DNA of 64,000 nt from Niallia sp052318935 (GCA_052318935.1 JBQRKO010000012.1), one strand, 5' to 3'; counted from the first letter of the stretch, positions 34,004-42,493 are shown. The notes: generated by a model not told the origin, from the sequence alone. Program-made: numbers and translations.

Positions 34004-34065
34004 AAATCGAAATAATTACGATTTAAATCACACTTTTATATTTTAAAACGTAATCATTACTATTT
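34004..34065 (-). promoter_or_regulatory. Two tandem Zur boxes upstream of cobW2-rpmG2-znuA
   Basis: Box at 34004-34024 (halves AAATCGAAAT and ATTACGATTT, 19 of 20) and box at 34045-34065 (halves AAAACGTAAT and ATTACTATTT, 18 of 20). Centres are 41 bp apart, about four helical turns. Confidence 0.9.
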
Positions 34066-34147
34066 GCAAGTGATTTTTATTTTTTCCATTAGTGAACACA
34101 GTATAATAGCTGCTTTTAGTTAGTAATTTTCAAGGTAAGCTTTAGAA

Positions 34148-34192
34148 TAAAAAGACTCCACCTCAAAATAACTTAGATGAGGGAGCCTTTTG
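34148..34192 (-). terminator. Terminator of the Gfo/Idh gene
   Basis: On the minus strand AAAAGGCTCCCTC pairs with GAGGTGGAGTCTTTTT. Confidence 0.7.
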
Positions 34193-34217
34193 ACCATTTT
34201 CCATTTTAATAAAGTTA

Positions 34218-35336
34218 CTACTCTTTTAGAACTACTTTTTTACCTGTCTCTGCTGATTCTTGAATAGCATCTAACAATTGATGCAATTTCACAGCGTCAT
34301 GAAAATTTGGAATTTGACGTTTATTCTCTAAGATGTCTTGGGCAAATTGATTATACGCTTTTTCAATATATCCTTTTGGGGTTTTATCTTCTTCTGAAGA
34401 TTGCTTTACTTCTTCAATATAAATATCATTCGTTCCTGTACTTAAAGAAGAATAGTTCGGGTGCATGATTTTTTCAATTTTAAGATTACCAAATTGCACA
34501 TGTCCGTAAGAATGATTTTGTACTAAACGAAAAACCCCTTTTTCTCCTCGAATTTCTAAACTAAATGCAGGATAAACACCAGCTTGAATATGAACGGATG
34601 TAGACGTACCGTCAACAAGTGTGCCATTTATTAATATTTGATCTGCTGTATCTTTAGTGATCTTTTTACCTGTTTCCTTTATGATTGCTTCTGGATAATT
34701 GTTATTCATTGTTGCAGTTACTTCTTTAAAGTCACTTAATATATAGCAGAGAACGTCAAGTGAATGTCCGCCATTAATGGTAAGCAGACTTGCTCCATTT
34801 TCTTTTTTTAAAAGATAGGCGCTTTTTTGATCCGTTATCCCCCCTTTTCCTTGGGTAGCTACTTGCATCGTACAAGATAATACCTTGCCAATTCCCCCCT
34901 GTTTGATCGCTTGTTTTAAATAAATCACTTCAGGAGATTGCCGCGCCTGCAATCCAATAGCATGATGAATATTCGCTTGATCTGCTAAAGCTGCCAATTC
35001 TTTTGCTTGTCTTGTATTTATAGCAAGTGGCCATTCACAATAAAAATGCTTCTTTTGCTCGATGGCTGCGATTGAGGCTTCATAATGAAAAGGTACTTTT
35101 ACACTAACGACAACCAAATCAACCTCTTTGGATTTTGCTAATACCTGATGGTCTGTACATGCTAAAGGAGCGCTAAGTGTTGCTGCACTTTCTGTCGCAG
35201 ATGTTATATTTGATGTTCCTATCGCCATAATCCGATAACATGGATGTTCTTTAAGTACGGGAATATGTGTATGACTAGCCCACTGATTATTTAATGAACC
35301 TCCAATAATTCCTACATTGATGATTTTATGTTCCAT
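34218..35336 (-). CDS. Gfo/Idh/MocA-family oxidoreductase (Gal80-like subgroup)
   Basis: About 372 residues. NVGIIGGS near the N-terminus is the NAD(P)-binding motif; the usual EKP motif appears as CEWPLA, a form seen in Gal80-like members; GGHSLDVLCYIL includes the conserved histidine of the C-terminal domain. Such proteins oxidise sugars or act as sugar-binding regulators. ATG 35336 follows ATAGGAGGG. It is divergent from a LysR gene, which probably controls it. Substrate unknown. Confidence 0.86.
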   Translation of the reverse strand: MEHKIINVGIIGGSLNNQWASHTHIPVLKEHPCYRIMAIGTSNITSATESAATLSAPLACTDHQVLAKSKEVDLVVVSVKVPFHYEASIAAIEQKKHFYCEWPLAINTRQAKELAALADQANIHHAIGLQARQSPEVIYLKQAIKQGGIGKVLSCTMQVATQGKGGITDQKSAYLLKKENGASLLTINGGHSLDVLCYILSDFKEVTATMNNNYPEAIIKETGKKITKDTADQILINGTLVDGTSTSVHIQAGVYPAFSLEIRGEKGVFRLVQNHSYGHVQFGNLKIEKIMHPNYSSLSTGTNDIYIEEVKQSSEEDKTPKGYIEKAYNQFAQDILENKRQIPNFHDAVKLHQLLDAIQESAETGKKVVLKE

Positions 35337-35381
35337 CTTGTTCCCTCCTATCGACTTAAACCAAGTATAATGAAGAATAAA

Positions 35382-35408
35382 TATCATGAATAATGTTATT
35401 AAATGATA
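35382..35408. promoter_or_regulatory. Putative LysR operator in the divergent promoter region
   Basis: TATCAT and ATGATA form an inverted repeat separated by 15 bp, between the oxidoreductase and lysR starts. Confidence 0.55.
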
Positions 35409-35443
35409 CTGACATCACTTTTTTTGATGGGAGATAGAAGAAA

Positions 35444-36304
35444 ATGGATATAGAAAACATGAAGGCTTTTGTTACAGTTGCAGAATGTAAAAGTATATCA
35501 GCTGCTGCGATGAAACTTAACCATCTTCAATCCAATATGACCGCAAAAATTAAAAAGATAGAAGCTTATTATAATCAAGAATTATTTATTAGACATACAA
35601 AAGGAGTAGAGTTAACAAGAGAAGGAGAAAAATTATATCAACAATTAAAAAGAATATTGTTTCTTTGGGAAGAAACAGAAAATAAGATGAAAAAACAGGA
35701 TGAAAAACTTCGTATTGGCACGATGGTATCTATCGGTGGAACACAATTTTTGAATGCTCTTAATAAACTTAAAAAGTCATACCCTGATTTATCCGTCACT
35801 TTAAAAACAGGATCAACAGATGAGATAGAAGAACAAATTCTTCTTGGTAATATTGATATTGCTTATACGATTGGAGCACTGGACAATCCACAAATTAAAT
35901 ATACAAAAACAGGGGTTGAAGAACTCGTATTAGTAGGAGATGGAATAAGTGAAAATACAAGATTGGAAGATTATATAAGTGGAAAAAATCTACTTGTACT
36001 ATCAGATAATTGTTTATATCTCTCCATACTGCGTCAAATTTTTGCGAAATTAAATATTGATCATGGTGAGATCATTGAAGTTGGAGATCTAGAAACGATT
36101 ATACAATTTGCTTCCATGGGGATGGGCATTTCTTTAGCTTCTAAAAGATTAGTAAATCGCAATCATATCGATCGTTATTTAGACGTTCCTTCTGCTTATC
36201 GATATATAGACTTATACTTCATTACGCGTATAAATCATCAGTTAACACCTATAGAAAAACAATTTATCGAGTTAAATGACTTAATGGTGAATATGGATTA
36301 TTGA
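35444..36304 (+). CDS. LysR-family transcriptional regulator
   Basis: A 286-residue protein with an N-terminal winged helix (MKAFVTVAECKSISAAAMKLNHLQSN; recognition helix about 19-40) and a periplasmic-binding-like effector domain (about 87-280). The usual SQPA(L/V)S stretch is altered to HLQSNMT. The ATG follows TGGGAGA. Divergent orientation and the palindrome between suggest control of the Gfo/Idh gene. Confidence 0.9.
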   Translation: MDIENMKAFVTVAECKSISAAAMKLNHLQSNMTAKIKKIEAYYNQELFIRHTKGVELTREGEKLYQQLKRILFLWEETENKMKKQDEKLRIGTMVSIGGTQFLNALNKLKKSYPDLSVTLKTGSTDEIEEQILLGNIDIAYTIGALDNPQIKYTKTGVEELVLVGDGISENTRLEDYISGKNLLVLSDNCLYLSILRQIFAKLNIDHGEIIEVGDLETIIQFASMGMGISLASKRLVNRNHIDRYLDVPSAYRYIDLYFITRINHQLTPIEKQFIELNDLMVNMDY

Positions 36305-36324
36305 GGAAAAATAAGTAAATTAAA

Positions 36325-36377
36325 TTGACAAGTAAGAAAAGAGAATGATACGATTAATACATACCAACCGTATGTAT
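36325..36377 (+). promoter_or_regulatory. Promoter and operator of tetR (bkd cluster)
   Basis: TTGACA at 36325-36330 and TACGAT about 18 bp on, followed by the inverted repeat ATACATAC-caacc-GTATGTAT at 36357-36377. The motif ACATACCAAC recurs before bkdAA. Confidence 0.75.
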
Positions 36378-36398
36378 TTAAAAAAAGGGAGGCTTATA

Positions 36399-37040
36399 AT
36401 GGCTAGAAATAAATATCCCGAACAAACTGTAAGTCGTATTTTGGATATTTCACTTAAACTTTTTTTAGAAAAAGGGTATGAAAAAACAACGATTCAAGAT
36501 ATTGTTGATCATTTGGGTTACCTAAGTAAAGGTGCTATTTATCATCATTTTAGTTCAAAAGAAGATATTATTGACGCTGTTATAATGAGGATGTACGAAG
36601 AACATAATTTATTTAATAAATTAAAAAATGAGCATTTATTAAATGGATTACAAAAAATGAAAAAAGTTTTTGTAGAATCGATAACTAGTGAAGAACAGCA
36701 GCAACTTCTTCGTTCATCCCCAACCTTAATGAAAAATCCAAAATTTTTATCAAGACATATTGATCGATGTGTATCCTTTTATGCACCTTTATTGCAGACA
36801 ATCATTGAAGAAGGAATTTCAGATGGTTCTATCACTGTTGACAATTCAAAAGAATTGTCCGAGGTTGTTATGCTTTTAGTAAATGTTTGGTTAAATCCCG
36901 CTGTATTTTCTGTTACCAATGATCACTTTACACAAAAGATCCATTTTTTCAAAACACTTCTTGACAGTATAGGTTTACCAGTTATCGATGACGAAATTAT
37001 GTTGGTACTTAATGATTTTCGTAGTGCAATATTTTCTTAG
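36399..37040 (+). CDS. TetR-family regulator
   Basis: About 213 residues with an N-terminal HTH (about 10-55: TTIQDIVDHLGYLSKGAIYHHF). ATG 36399 follows AAGGGAGG; longer in-frame readings would run through the operator. A related operator stands before this gene and before bkdAA, so it probably represses itself and the E1 genes downstream. Confidence 0.9.
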   Translation: MARNKYPEQTVSRILDISLKLFLEKGYEKTTIQDIVDHLGYLSKGAIYHHFSSKEDIIDAVIMRMYEEHNLFNKLKNEHLLNGLQKMKKVFVESITSEEQQQLLRSSPTLMKNPKFLSRHIDRCVSFYAPLLQTIIEEGISDGSITVDNSKELSEVVMLLVNVWLNPAVFSVTNDHFTQKIHFFKTLLDSIGLPVIDDEIMLVLNDFRSAIFS

Positions 37041-37097
37041 ATTTATCATTTTCTAAAAATATCCTGCCTAAAAGGTAGTTTATTTTTATCATTTTAC

Positions 37098-37114
37098 ATA
37101 CCAACGTTCGGTAT
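37098..37114 (+). promoter_or_regulatory. Putative TetR operator before bkdAA
   Basis: Inverted repeat ATACC-aacgttc-GGTAT, sharing ACATACCAAC with the tetR operator, just ahead of the AAAGGAGG site. Confidence 0.6.
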
Positions 37115-37130
37115 TAAAGGAGGAATACTT

Positions 37131-38123
37131 ATGACGAAAAAAAGGCACCTTACTCTTGGTTTATCAGATGGAGCTGTGTTAAATATGTTTGAAGTAATGC
37201 TAATTGCTAGAAAAATTGATGAGCGATTGTGGCAGTTATTTCGTATAGGGAAAATTCCATTTGTCGTTTCATGTCAAGGACAAGAAGCAGCTCAAGTTGG
37301 TGCTGCTTTTGCTCTTAATCGAGAAATTGATTATATTTTACCATATTATCGAGATTTGGGAGTCGTTTTGGCGTTTGGTATGACTGCACGCGATATAATG
37401 CTCGCTAGTTTTGGAAAGGAAGAGGATCCAAGTTCGGGTGGACGTCAAATGCCTAATCACTTTGGACAGAAAAAAAATCGGATAGTAACAGGTTCTTCTC
37501 CAGTTACGACTCAAATTCCTCATGCAGTTGGAATTGCTCTTGGGGGAAGACTAGAAGGAAGAGATTTTGTGACTTTTACAACATTTGGTGAAGGTTCCTC
37601 AAACCAAGGAGATTTTCATGAAGGCTTAAACTTTGCAGCAGTCCATAAATTACCTTGCATATTTATGTGTGAAAACAATAAATATGCGATCTCTGTACCA
37701 ATACATAAGCAACTGGTGTGTGAAAATGTATCAGATCGAGCGATTGCTTACGGAATGACCGGAGTAACCGTAGATGGTAATGATCCGCTTGCTGTGTATG
37801 CAGCAGTAAAAGAAGCTTCTGACCGTGGCCGTCGTGGTGAAGGCCCTACCTTAGTTGAAACGATTTGTTATAGATTAACACCACATTCTAGTAATGATGA
37901 TGACCTTGCTTATCGATCTCGTGAAGAAGTGGAAAATGCGAAAAAGCTTGACCCAATTCATTCATTTGCTAATTATTTACAAGAAGTCGGTCTGTTAACG
38001 GATGAGAAAATAAAGGATATGGAAGAACGTATTACGGTAAAAATAAACGAGGCAACAGAGTACGCAGCAAATGTTCCATTTGCAGATCCAGAAAGTGCAC
38101 TAAAATATGTTTACGAAGAGTAG
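37131..38123 (+). CDS. bkdAA: Branched-chain 2-oxoacid dehydrogenase E1 alpha subunit
   Basis: A 330-residue E1 alpha subunit very similar to B. subtilis BkdAA/BfmBAA: ARKIDERLWQL, GKIPFVVSCQGQEAAQVGAA, SGGRQMPNHFGQKKNRIVTG and the thiamine diphosphate motif GEGSSNQG...CENNKYAIS. With E1 beta it decarboxylates branched 2-oxoacids, feeding branched fatty acid synthesis. AAAGGAGG precedes the ATG. It is not followed by E2 or E3 genes. Confidence 0.93.
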   Translation: MTKKRHLTLGLSDGAVLNMFEVMLIARKIDERLWQLFRIGKIPFVVSCQGQEAAQVGAAFALNREIDYILPYYRDLGVVLAFGMTARDIMLASFGKEEDPSSGGRQMPNHFGQKKNRIVTGSSPVTTQIPHAVGIALGGRLEGRDFVTFTTFGEGSSNQGDFHEGLNFAAVHKLPCIFMCENNKYAISVPIHKQLVCENVSDRAIAYGMTGVTVDGNDPLAVYAAVKEASDRGRRGEGPTLVETICYRLTPHSSNDDDLAYRSREEVENAKKLDPIHSFANYLQEVGLLTDEKIKDMEERITVKINEATEYAANVPFADPESALKYVYEE

Positions 38124-38139
38124 AGAGGGATGAAATACT

Positions 38140-39123
38140 ATGGCAGTTATATCTTATATAGAAGCGGTAACTCAAGCACTTAAAGAAGAAATGGAGCGAG
38201 ATGAAAAAGTATTTATTTTAGGTGAAGATGTAGGAATTAGAGGTGGTGTGTATCGAGCGACGAATGGATTATATGAGCAATTTGGTGAGCAACGTGTAAT
38301 TGATACACCGCTTGCTGAATCTGCAATAGCTGGTGTTGGAATCGGTGCTGCGATTTATGGAATGCGTCCGGTAGCTGAGATGCAATTTGCAGATTTTATT
38401 ATGCCGGCAGTGAATCAGATTATTTCCGAGGCTGCCAAAATTCGCTATCGTTCGAACAATGATTGGCAGTGTCCACTTACAATTCGTGCGCCGTTTGGTG
38501 GAGGTATGCGTGGTGGATTGTATCATTCTCAATCGGTGGAAGCGATGTTTGCGAACGTACCTGGATTAAAAATTGTTATCCCTTCTACACCATATGATGC
38601 GAAAGGATTGTTGAAGGCAGCTATCCGTGATAATGATCCTGTTTTATTTTTTGAGCACAAGCGTGCTTATCGTCTCCTAAAAGGTGAGGTTCCTGAAACC
38701 GACTACACTTTACCAATCGGTAAAGCTGAAGTGAAAAAAGAGGGAGATGATATCACAGTTATTACGTATGGTCTTTGTGTTCATTATGCTCAGCAGGTTG
38801 CGGAGCGCTTGGAGAAAGAGGGGATTTCTGCCCATATTTTAGACCTCCGTACAGTGTATCCACTTGATAAAAAAGCGGTTATTAAGGCTGCAAATCGGAC
38901 AGGAAAGGTACTTCTTGTAACAGAAGCGAACAAGGAAGGAAGTATTATGAGTGAGGTAGCAGCTGTGATTGCCGAACATTGTTTATTTGATCTTGATGCA
39001 CCAATTCAACGATTAGCAGGTCCTGATGTCCCTGCAATGCCTTTTGCTCCAACAACGGAACAATTCTTTATGATTAACCCAGAGAAGATTGAAAAAGCAA
39101 TGCGTGAATTGGCTGAATTTTAG
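38140..39123 (+). CDS. bkdAB: Branched-chain 2-oxoacid dehydrogenase E1 beta subunit
   Basis: A 327-residue transketolase-type subunit. GEDVGIRGGVYRATNGLYEQ, DTPLAESAIAGVGIGAA, MQFADFIMPAVNQIISEAAK and the C-terminal DVPAMPFAPTTEQFF match BkdAB. It lies 16 nt after bkdAA and ends at a terminator about 90 nt on. No E2 (bkdB), E3, ptb or buk gene accompanies the pair, so its E2 partner must come from another locus. Confidence 0.93.
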   Translation: MAVISYIEAVTQALKEEMERDEKVFILGEDVGIRGGVYRATNGLYEQFGEQRVIDTPLAESAIAGVGIGAAIYGMRPVAEMQFADFIMPAVNQIISEAAKIRYRSNNDWQCPLTIRAPFGGGMRGGLYHSQSVEAMFANVPGLKIVIPSTPYDAKGLLKAAIRDNDPVLFFEHKRAYRLLKGEVPETDYTLPIGKAEVKKEGDDITVITYGLCVHYAQQVAERLEKEGISAHILDLRTVYPLDKKAVIKAANRTGKVLLVTEANKEGSIMSEVAAVIAEHCLFDLDAPIQRLAGPDVPAMPFAPTTEQFFMINPEKIEKAMRELAEF

Positions 39124-39211
39124 ATTATGGAGGAAAGTGTCAGGTTGAAAAAAAGATGCTCTCCTTCTTTGGAATGGGGAACAGCACAGAATTCCCATCA
39201 TTTATTACAAC

Positions 39212-39256
39212 AAAAGGGATGAATTCTATGTAATTTAGTAAAGTTCATCCCTTCTC
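39212..39256 (+). terminator. Terminator of the bkdA pair
   Basis: AAAAGGGATGAA pairs with TTCATCCCTTCT; its right half (agtaaagttcatccctt) recurs in the terminator at 43.66 kb. Confidence 0.75.
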
Positions 39257-39312
39257 TTAAATGTAGTTTATTTTTCCGACAAAATTTGAGCGATGCCAGT
39301 CCACTACCCATT

Positions 39313-39510
39313 CTATCCCTCACAAACCAACTGCACTCTCCCAACTTTTCCATCTGTTAGTCTAACTTTTATCCCATGGGGGTGGAAAGGAGAATTTGTC
39401 AAGATATCCTTCACTACTCCTGTTGTTCGTTTTCCAGTTTTTTGATCCGCTTTCAGCACAATTTCAACTGTTATGCCTGGTTTAATATCTTTTCTATTTT
39501 GACCGTTCAT
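39313..39510 (-). CDS. ywbE: YwbE-family protein
   Basis: A 65-residue protein: DIKPGITVEIVLKADQKTGK, then GVVKDILTNSPFHPHGIKV and RLTDGKVGRVQ, the DUF2196/YwbE pattern. It is probably a small beta-barrel, function unknown. It overlaps by one base the upstream small gene. A decayed ywbE-like fragment lies at 53.3 kb. Confidence 0.9.
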   Translation of the reverse strand: MNGQNRKDIKPGITVEIVLKADQKTGKRTTGVVKDILTNSPFHPHGIKVRLTDGKVGRVQLVCEG

Positions 39511-39698
39511 TACACACCCATTCGTTTTCGTTGATTATTTGGCTTTTTTGTTTGTTGGCTATTCAACTTTTGCATTTTTTGATTGCCATTCACATTCGCT
39601 TTGCCATTTTGTGCATTTTGTTTTTTATTTGCCAGCTGTTGCTTCATTGCTTCTTGAAGACTTATTTTCTTTTTTTCTTTTTCATTAGATTCGTTCAA
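39510..39698 (-). CDS. Small Lys/Asn/Gln-rich protein
   Basis: A 62-residue, highly charged, low-complexity protein (starts MNESNEKEKKKISLQEAMKQ) with no cysteines or membrane segment. A GGAGG site precedes the ATG and the stop overlaps the ywbE start, so the two are probably coupled. Such short basic proteins are common in Bacilli beside ywbE-like genes; no function is known to me. Confidence 0.65.
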   Translation of the reverse strand: MNESNEKEKKKISLQEAMKQQLANKKQNAQNGKANVNGNQKMQKLNSQQTKKPNNQRKRMGV

Positions 39699-40013
39699 GT
39701 TAAATCCCTCCAGTATCTGTTCGTACTATAAATAATATGACCATTGTGTATTCAAATTAAAATGTAGACAAATAATATTCCGAAAACAACATCGTTTGTC
39801 TGCGGTTTGCATCAGTAATTTACATCATAACAGGTTCATGGAAAATAGAACAGTTCATCTTCCATTTACTAATTAAAAATCAAAACAACTAAAATAAATA
39901 AATGACTGTGCAAAAACACTGTTTTTTGTTTTTTCCGTAATCACTCCCCCAAAAAAAGAAGCGCAGCCAATTGATCTACCCCCCTAAATAAATCTGCAAC
40001 TATTTAATTTTCC
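39699..40013. other. Intergenic region, nothing recognised
   Basis: AT-rich. A weak hairpin with T-runs lies near 39902-39930 (gtgcaaaaacac, then ttttttgtttttt). No gene or repeat family seen elsewhere in the window is present. Confidence 0.4.
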
Positions 40014-40580
40014 TTAATCCATAAAATCTAAGACTAAGGATAAAACCAATAATACACTCACTAAACTACTTGTGAAGATAACCAATTTTTTATTTTGTTT
40101 ATTCTTTCCCTTTAACAAAGAGCGAGAATACATCATTCCACCAATCACCACTAATGCCAACTCCAATAACATCGTTAAAACCGGCCATTGCCATAGTCCA
40201 AATCCTACTTGTGGAATATTTCCGATATTGCCTGGAAGGATGCTTAAATCTGGACGATGTACGAATAAATCTAGTATCCAATGGCTGAAAACAACGGATC
40301 CGATAATAAATGCTTGTTTTTTTCCTAAAAACTTTAAAGCAATAAATCCCGCAATAATGGCAAGGATGATGGCACTAACAAGAGAATGGGAATAATCAAT
40401 AGTAAAAATACCTGCTCCGTAACCTCCATCTCCTACCGTTTCTATCTTTTCTGCCCCTGTCAACAATAAAGGTACAAAAGCAATATCAAGCAGCTGCGTA
40501 CTTGCCATTAGCGTCCATAGCGGTATATCAGGATTTTTTGCTTTAACAGCTGCAGCGAGTCCAAAATGTCCAGCAAACAT
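40014..40580 (-). CDS. YdjM-like membrane-bound metal-dependent hydrolase family protein
   Basis: A 188-residue protein with about four to five membrane segments and conserved histidines/aspartates of the YdjM/PF04307 type: GHFGLAAAVKAK at the start, IDYSHSLV, and FSHWILDLFVHRPDL. The family resembles membrane phospholipases/hydrolases but is poorly characterised. It follows a 27-codon ORF and tetR on the same strand and may be the last gene of the MBL-tetR operon. Confidence 0.75.
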   Translation of the reverse strand: MFAGHFGLAAAVKAKNPDIPLWTLMASTQLLDIAFVPLLLTGAEKIETVGDGGYGAGIFTIDYSHSLVSAIILAIIAGFIALKFLGKKQAFIIGSVVFSHWILDLFVHRPDLSILPGNIGNIPQVGFGLWQWPVLTMLLELALVVIGGMMYSRSLLKGKNKQNKKLVIFTSSLVSVLLVLSLVLDFMD

Positions 40581-40583
40581 AAC

Positions 40584-40667
40584 TTAATTCATCCCCTTTC
40601 TTCTAACTTTGCTATCTAAAGCCCCACAAACGATTGTAAAAAGCAGCGTAAAAATAATAAAATTCAT
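40584..40667 (-). CDS. Possible 27-residue membrane peptide
   Basis: ATG 40667 follows GAGG with 8-nt spacing. The peptide MNFIIFTLLFTIVCGALDSK plus a basic tail (VRRKGMN) has one hydrophobic segment and ends 3 nt before the YdjM-like gene, so it could couple translation. Very short; may be chance. Confidence 0.35.
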   Translation of the reverse strand: MNFIIFTLLFTIVCGALDSKVRRKGMN

Positions 40668-40724
40668 TTAATTATTCCTCCTATTATTTTAAAAATTTTT
40701 GAGTGGCAACAGGCGCCACAAATT

Positions 40725-41294
40725 TTATTCTTTCATTTTTTCAATTCCTGCCAAAAAAGTATCAATTAAAAGTTTAAAGCTTTTATCAATATCCAGTGGC
40801 ATGCCAAACCCTTGTTTAAGTTCGATGGATGCAAATCCATGCAGAATGCTCCTAAATCCACGAATGGCATGAATCGATGCCTCTTCATCTAATTCATAAG
40901 GACGTAAAACATCGACTAGAAGGGCAATTATTTTATCAGATACCTCTACAATTTCTACTTGCTCTGGGCCAGGAGCCTGTATCGTTAATTCATATAATCC
41001 AGGATGCCTTCTTGAAAAAGCAATATATGCCTTACTTAAAGAATGAATTGCTTCTTCCTTTTCTAATCCATTTGCAGCTTGCTTTAAGTCCGAATAAATC
41101 ATTTCTGCCCCAAGAAGTGTTAAACGCTTAAGCAATTCCGGCAATCCGTTGATATGATTATAAAGAGATGGTGACTTTATTTTGAGCCGTTTTGCTAAAT
41201 TCGCCATCGTTACTTCCTGTAATCCCTCAACATCTGCTATTTCTACAGCTACTTTTATAATATCGTCTAGTACGATTCCTGCTCTCGGTGACAT
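40725..41294 (-). CDS. TetR/AcrR regulator with WHG-type C-terminal domain
   Basis: A 189-residue regulator. HTH at about 7-50 (MANLAKRLKIKSPSLYNHI). The C-terminal half (RRHPGLYELTIQAPGPEQV...ALLVDVLRPYEL...GFRSILHGFASIE) is the WHG/TetR_C_33 domain. It lies 11 nt after the MBL gene and probably represses this operon through the two AACTAAT-type palindromes at 42.02-42.06 kb. Confidence 0.9.
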   Translation of the reverse strand: MSPRAGIVLDDIIKVAVEIADVEGLQEVTMANLAKRLKIKSPSLYNHINGLPELLKRLTLLGAEMIYSDLKQAANGLEKEEAIHSLSKAYIAFSRRHPGLYELTIQAPGPEQVEIVEVSDKIIALLVDVLRPYELDEEASIHAIRGFRSILHGFASIELKQGFGMPLDIDKSFKLLIDTFLAGIEKMKE

Positions 41295-41305
41295 AAAACC
41301 TTCTC

Positions 41306-41995
41306 CTAACTATTGATTATTTTTTCCAGTTGATGCTGTGGATTTTCTAGCAACTCTCCATGCCCCACTGCTAATAGCGTAATGTTTAATGGCATAATTT
41401 TTTTGGCGCTATTTACTGCTTCTTCCTTATTCCAGGTTGCCATTGCAGGGAAAGGAAATAATAGTTTTCTTTGTCCAGAGATGGCAAAGCCTCCTTTTGT
41501 TTGAAAAGCATCTCCAGCAATTAAACTATTGTCCCTGCTGTCCAAAAAAGCCATGCTGCCAGGAGTATGGCCTGGCATTTTAATGCAAGTCAGCGAACCA
41601 ATTCGATCGCCGTCTTTTAGTAAAACATCAGGTTTCGTTTTAACATTTTTCGGCAGCCCTCCTTTTAATGGATACGGTTCTTCCTCCTTATCAATAGAAT
41701 AATCTCCATTCAAAATACGGGCATCTCTTTCCGAGATATACACCTTTGCATTAGGAAGGTGCTCCTTTAAAGCATCCAAAGAACCAACGTGGTCATCATG
41801 TGCATGTGTTAAAACAATTTTCGTAATCGGCTTTTTTAGATTCTCTGCTGTCTTTAATATTTTCTTATAGCTAAAAGGCAATGCTGCATCAATTAATGTA
41901 AGCTCTTTTTCCTCCTCAACAAGATAACAATTAACTGGAAATACATGAGGTAAAAAAGATAGTTGATACAAAAAATTTCGCTTTATTAATCTCAT
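41306..41995 (-). CDS. Metallo-beta-lactamase-fold hydrolase
   Basis: A 229-residue MBL-fold protein with THAHDDHVGS (HxHxDH motif), a second metal ligand in KMPGHTPGSMAF, GDAF and the final GHGE. It resembles glyoxalase-II-like or lactonase-like enzymes; the substrate is not identifiable. TTAGGAGGG precedes the ATG. First gene of the operon with tetR and the YdjM-like gene. Confidence 0.9.
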   Translation of the reverse strand: MRLIKRNFLYQLSFLPHVFPVNCYLVEEEKELTLIDAALPFSYKKILKTAENLKKPITKIVLTHAHDDHVGSLDALKEHLPNAKVYISERDARILNGDYSIDKEEEPYPLKGGLPKNVKTKPDVLLKDGDRIGSLTCIKMPGHTPGSMAFLDSRDNSLIAGDAFQTKGGFAISGQRKLLFPFPAMATWNKEEAVNSAKKIMPLNITLLAVGHGELLENPQHQLEKIINS

Positions 41996-42016
41996 TTATT
42001 TTCCCTCCTAAATAAA

Positions 42017-42064
42017 AACTAATGGTATTAGTTTTAATATAACTAATACCATTAGTTTTGGCAA
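42017..42064 (-). promoter_or_regulatory. Promoter with double TetR operator
   Basis: Two palindromes AACTAAT-nnn-ATTAGTT at 42017-42033 and 42041-42057, themselves arranged as a larger inverted repeat. On the minus strand TTGCCA (42059-42064) and TATATT (42036-42041), 17 bp apart, form the promoter, so one operator fills the spacer and the other lies at the transcription start. Confidence 0.88.
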
Positions 42065-42466
42065 GTAGAATGTTCAATAATAATATTCGACAAATTTCGA
42101 TTAAAGCTTCTACATAAATGCACAAAACCTTTTGTTTAAATTATCACTTTATTCAGTTAATTAATTGGTATAGCGTCAGGAAAATGTGGATTTACAACGT
42201 TCAGGACATTTCAATCAATTTAAGCAGCTCCTTCGAACCCTAAAGTAAATAAATAATGAAGGAAGTCTGTCACTCAACATGCAGAAAAAAATTCCAAAAT
42301 ATTATACACTCTGTCTAATACTAGCGTTGTTTATGTTCAAATATAATTAGCTAATAGGTTTGTTAAACTTTGAAAAATAATAGGCTCAACAATGGAATAA
42401 ACACAAAGTATCCAATTAGTAAAGAACTATATCGGTGGTTAAATTTCAAAATGAGGAGGAGTATTT
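42065..42466. other. Intergenic region, nothing firm
   Basis: AT-rich, no recognised repeat family or gene. A possible short inverted segment near 42370 is not convincing. Confidence 0.35.
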
Positions 42467-42493
42467 ATGAGATGGTCACGAAAAATTAGATAG
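42467..42493 (+). CDS. Possible 8-codon leader peptide
   Basis: GAGGAGG is followed 7 nt later by ATG and the codons for MRWSRKIR, then TAG. It lies 54 nt before the YczE-like gene. It may be a leader or the displaced N-terminus of that gene; chance cannot be excluded. Confidence 0.25.
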   Translation: MRWSRKIR

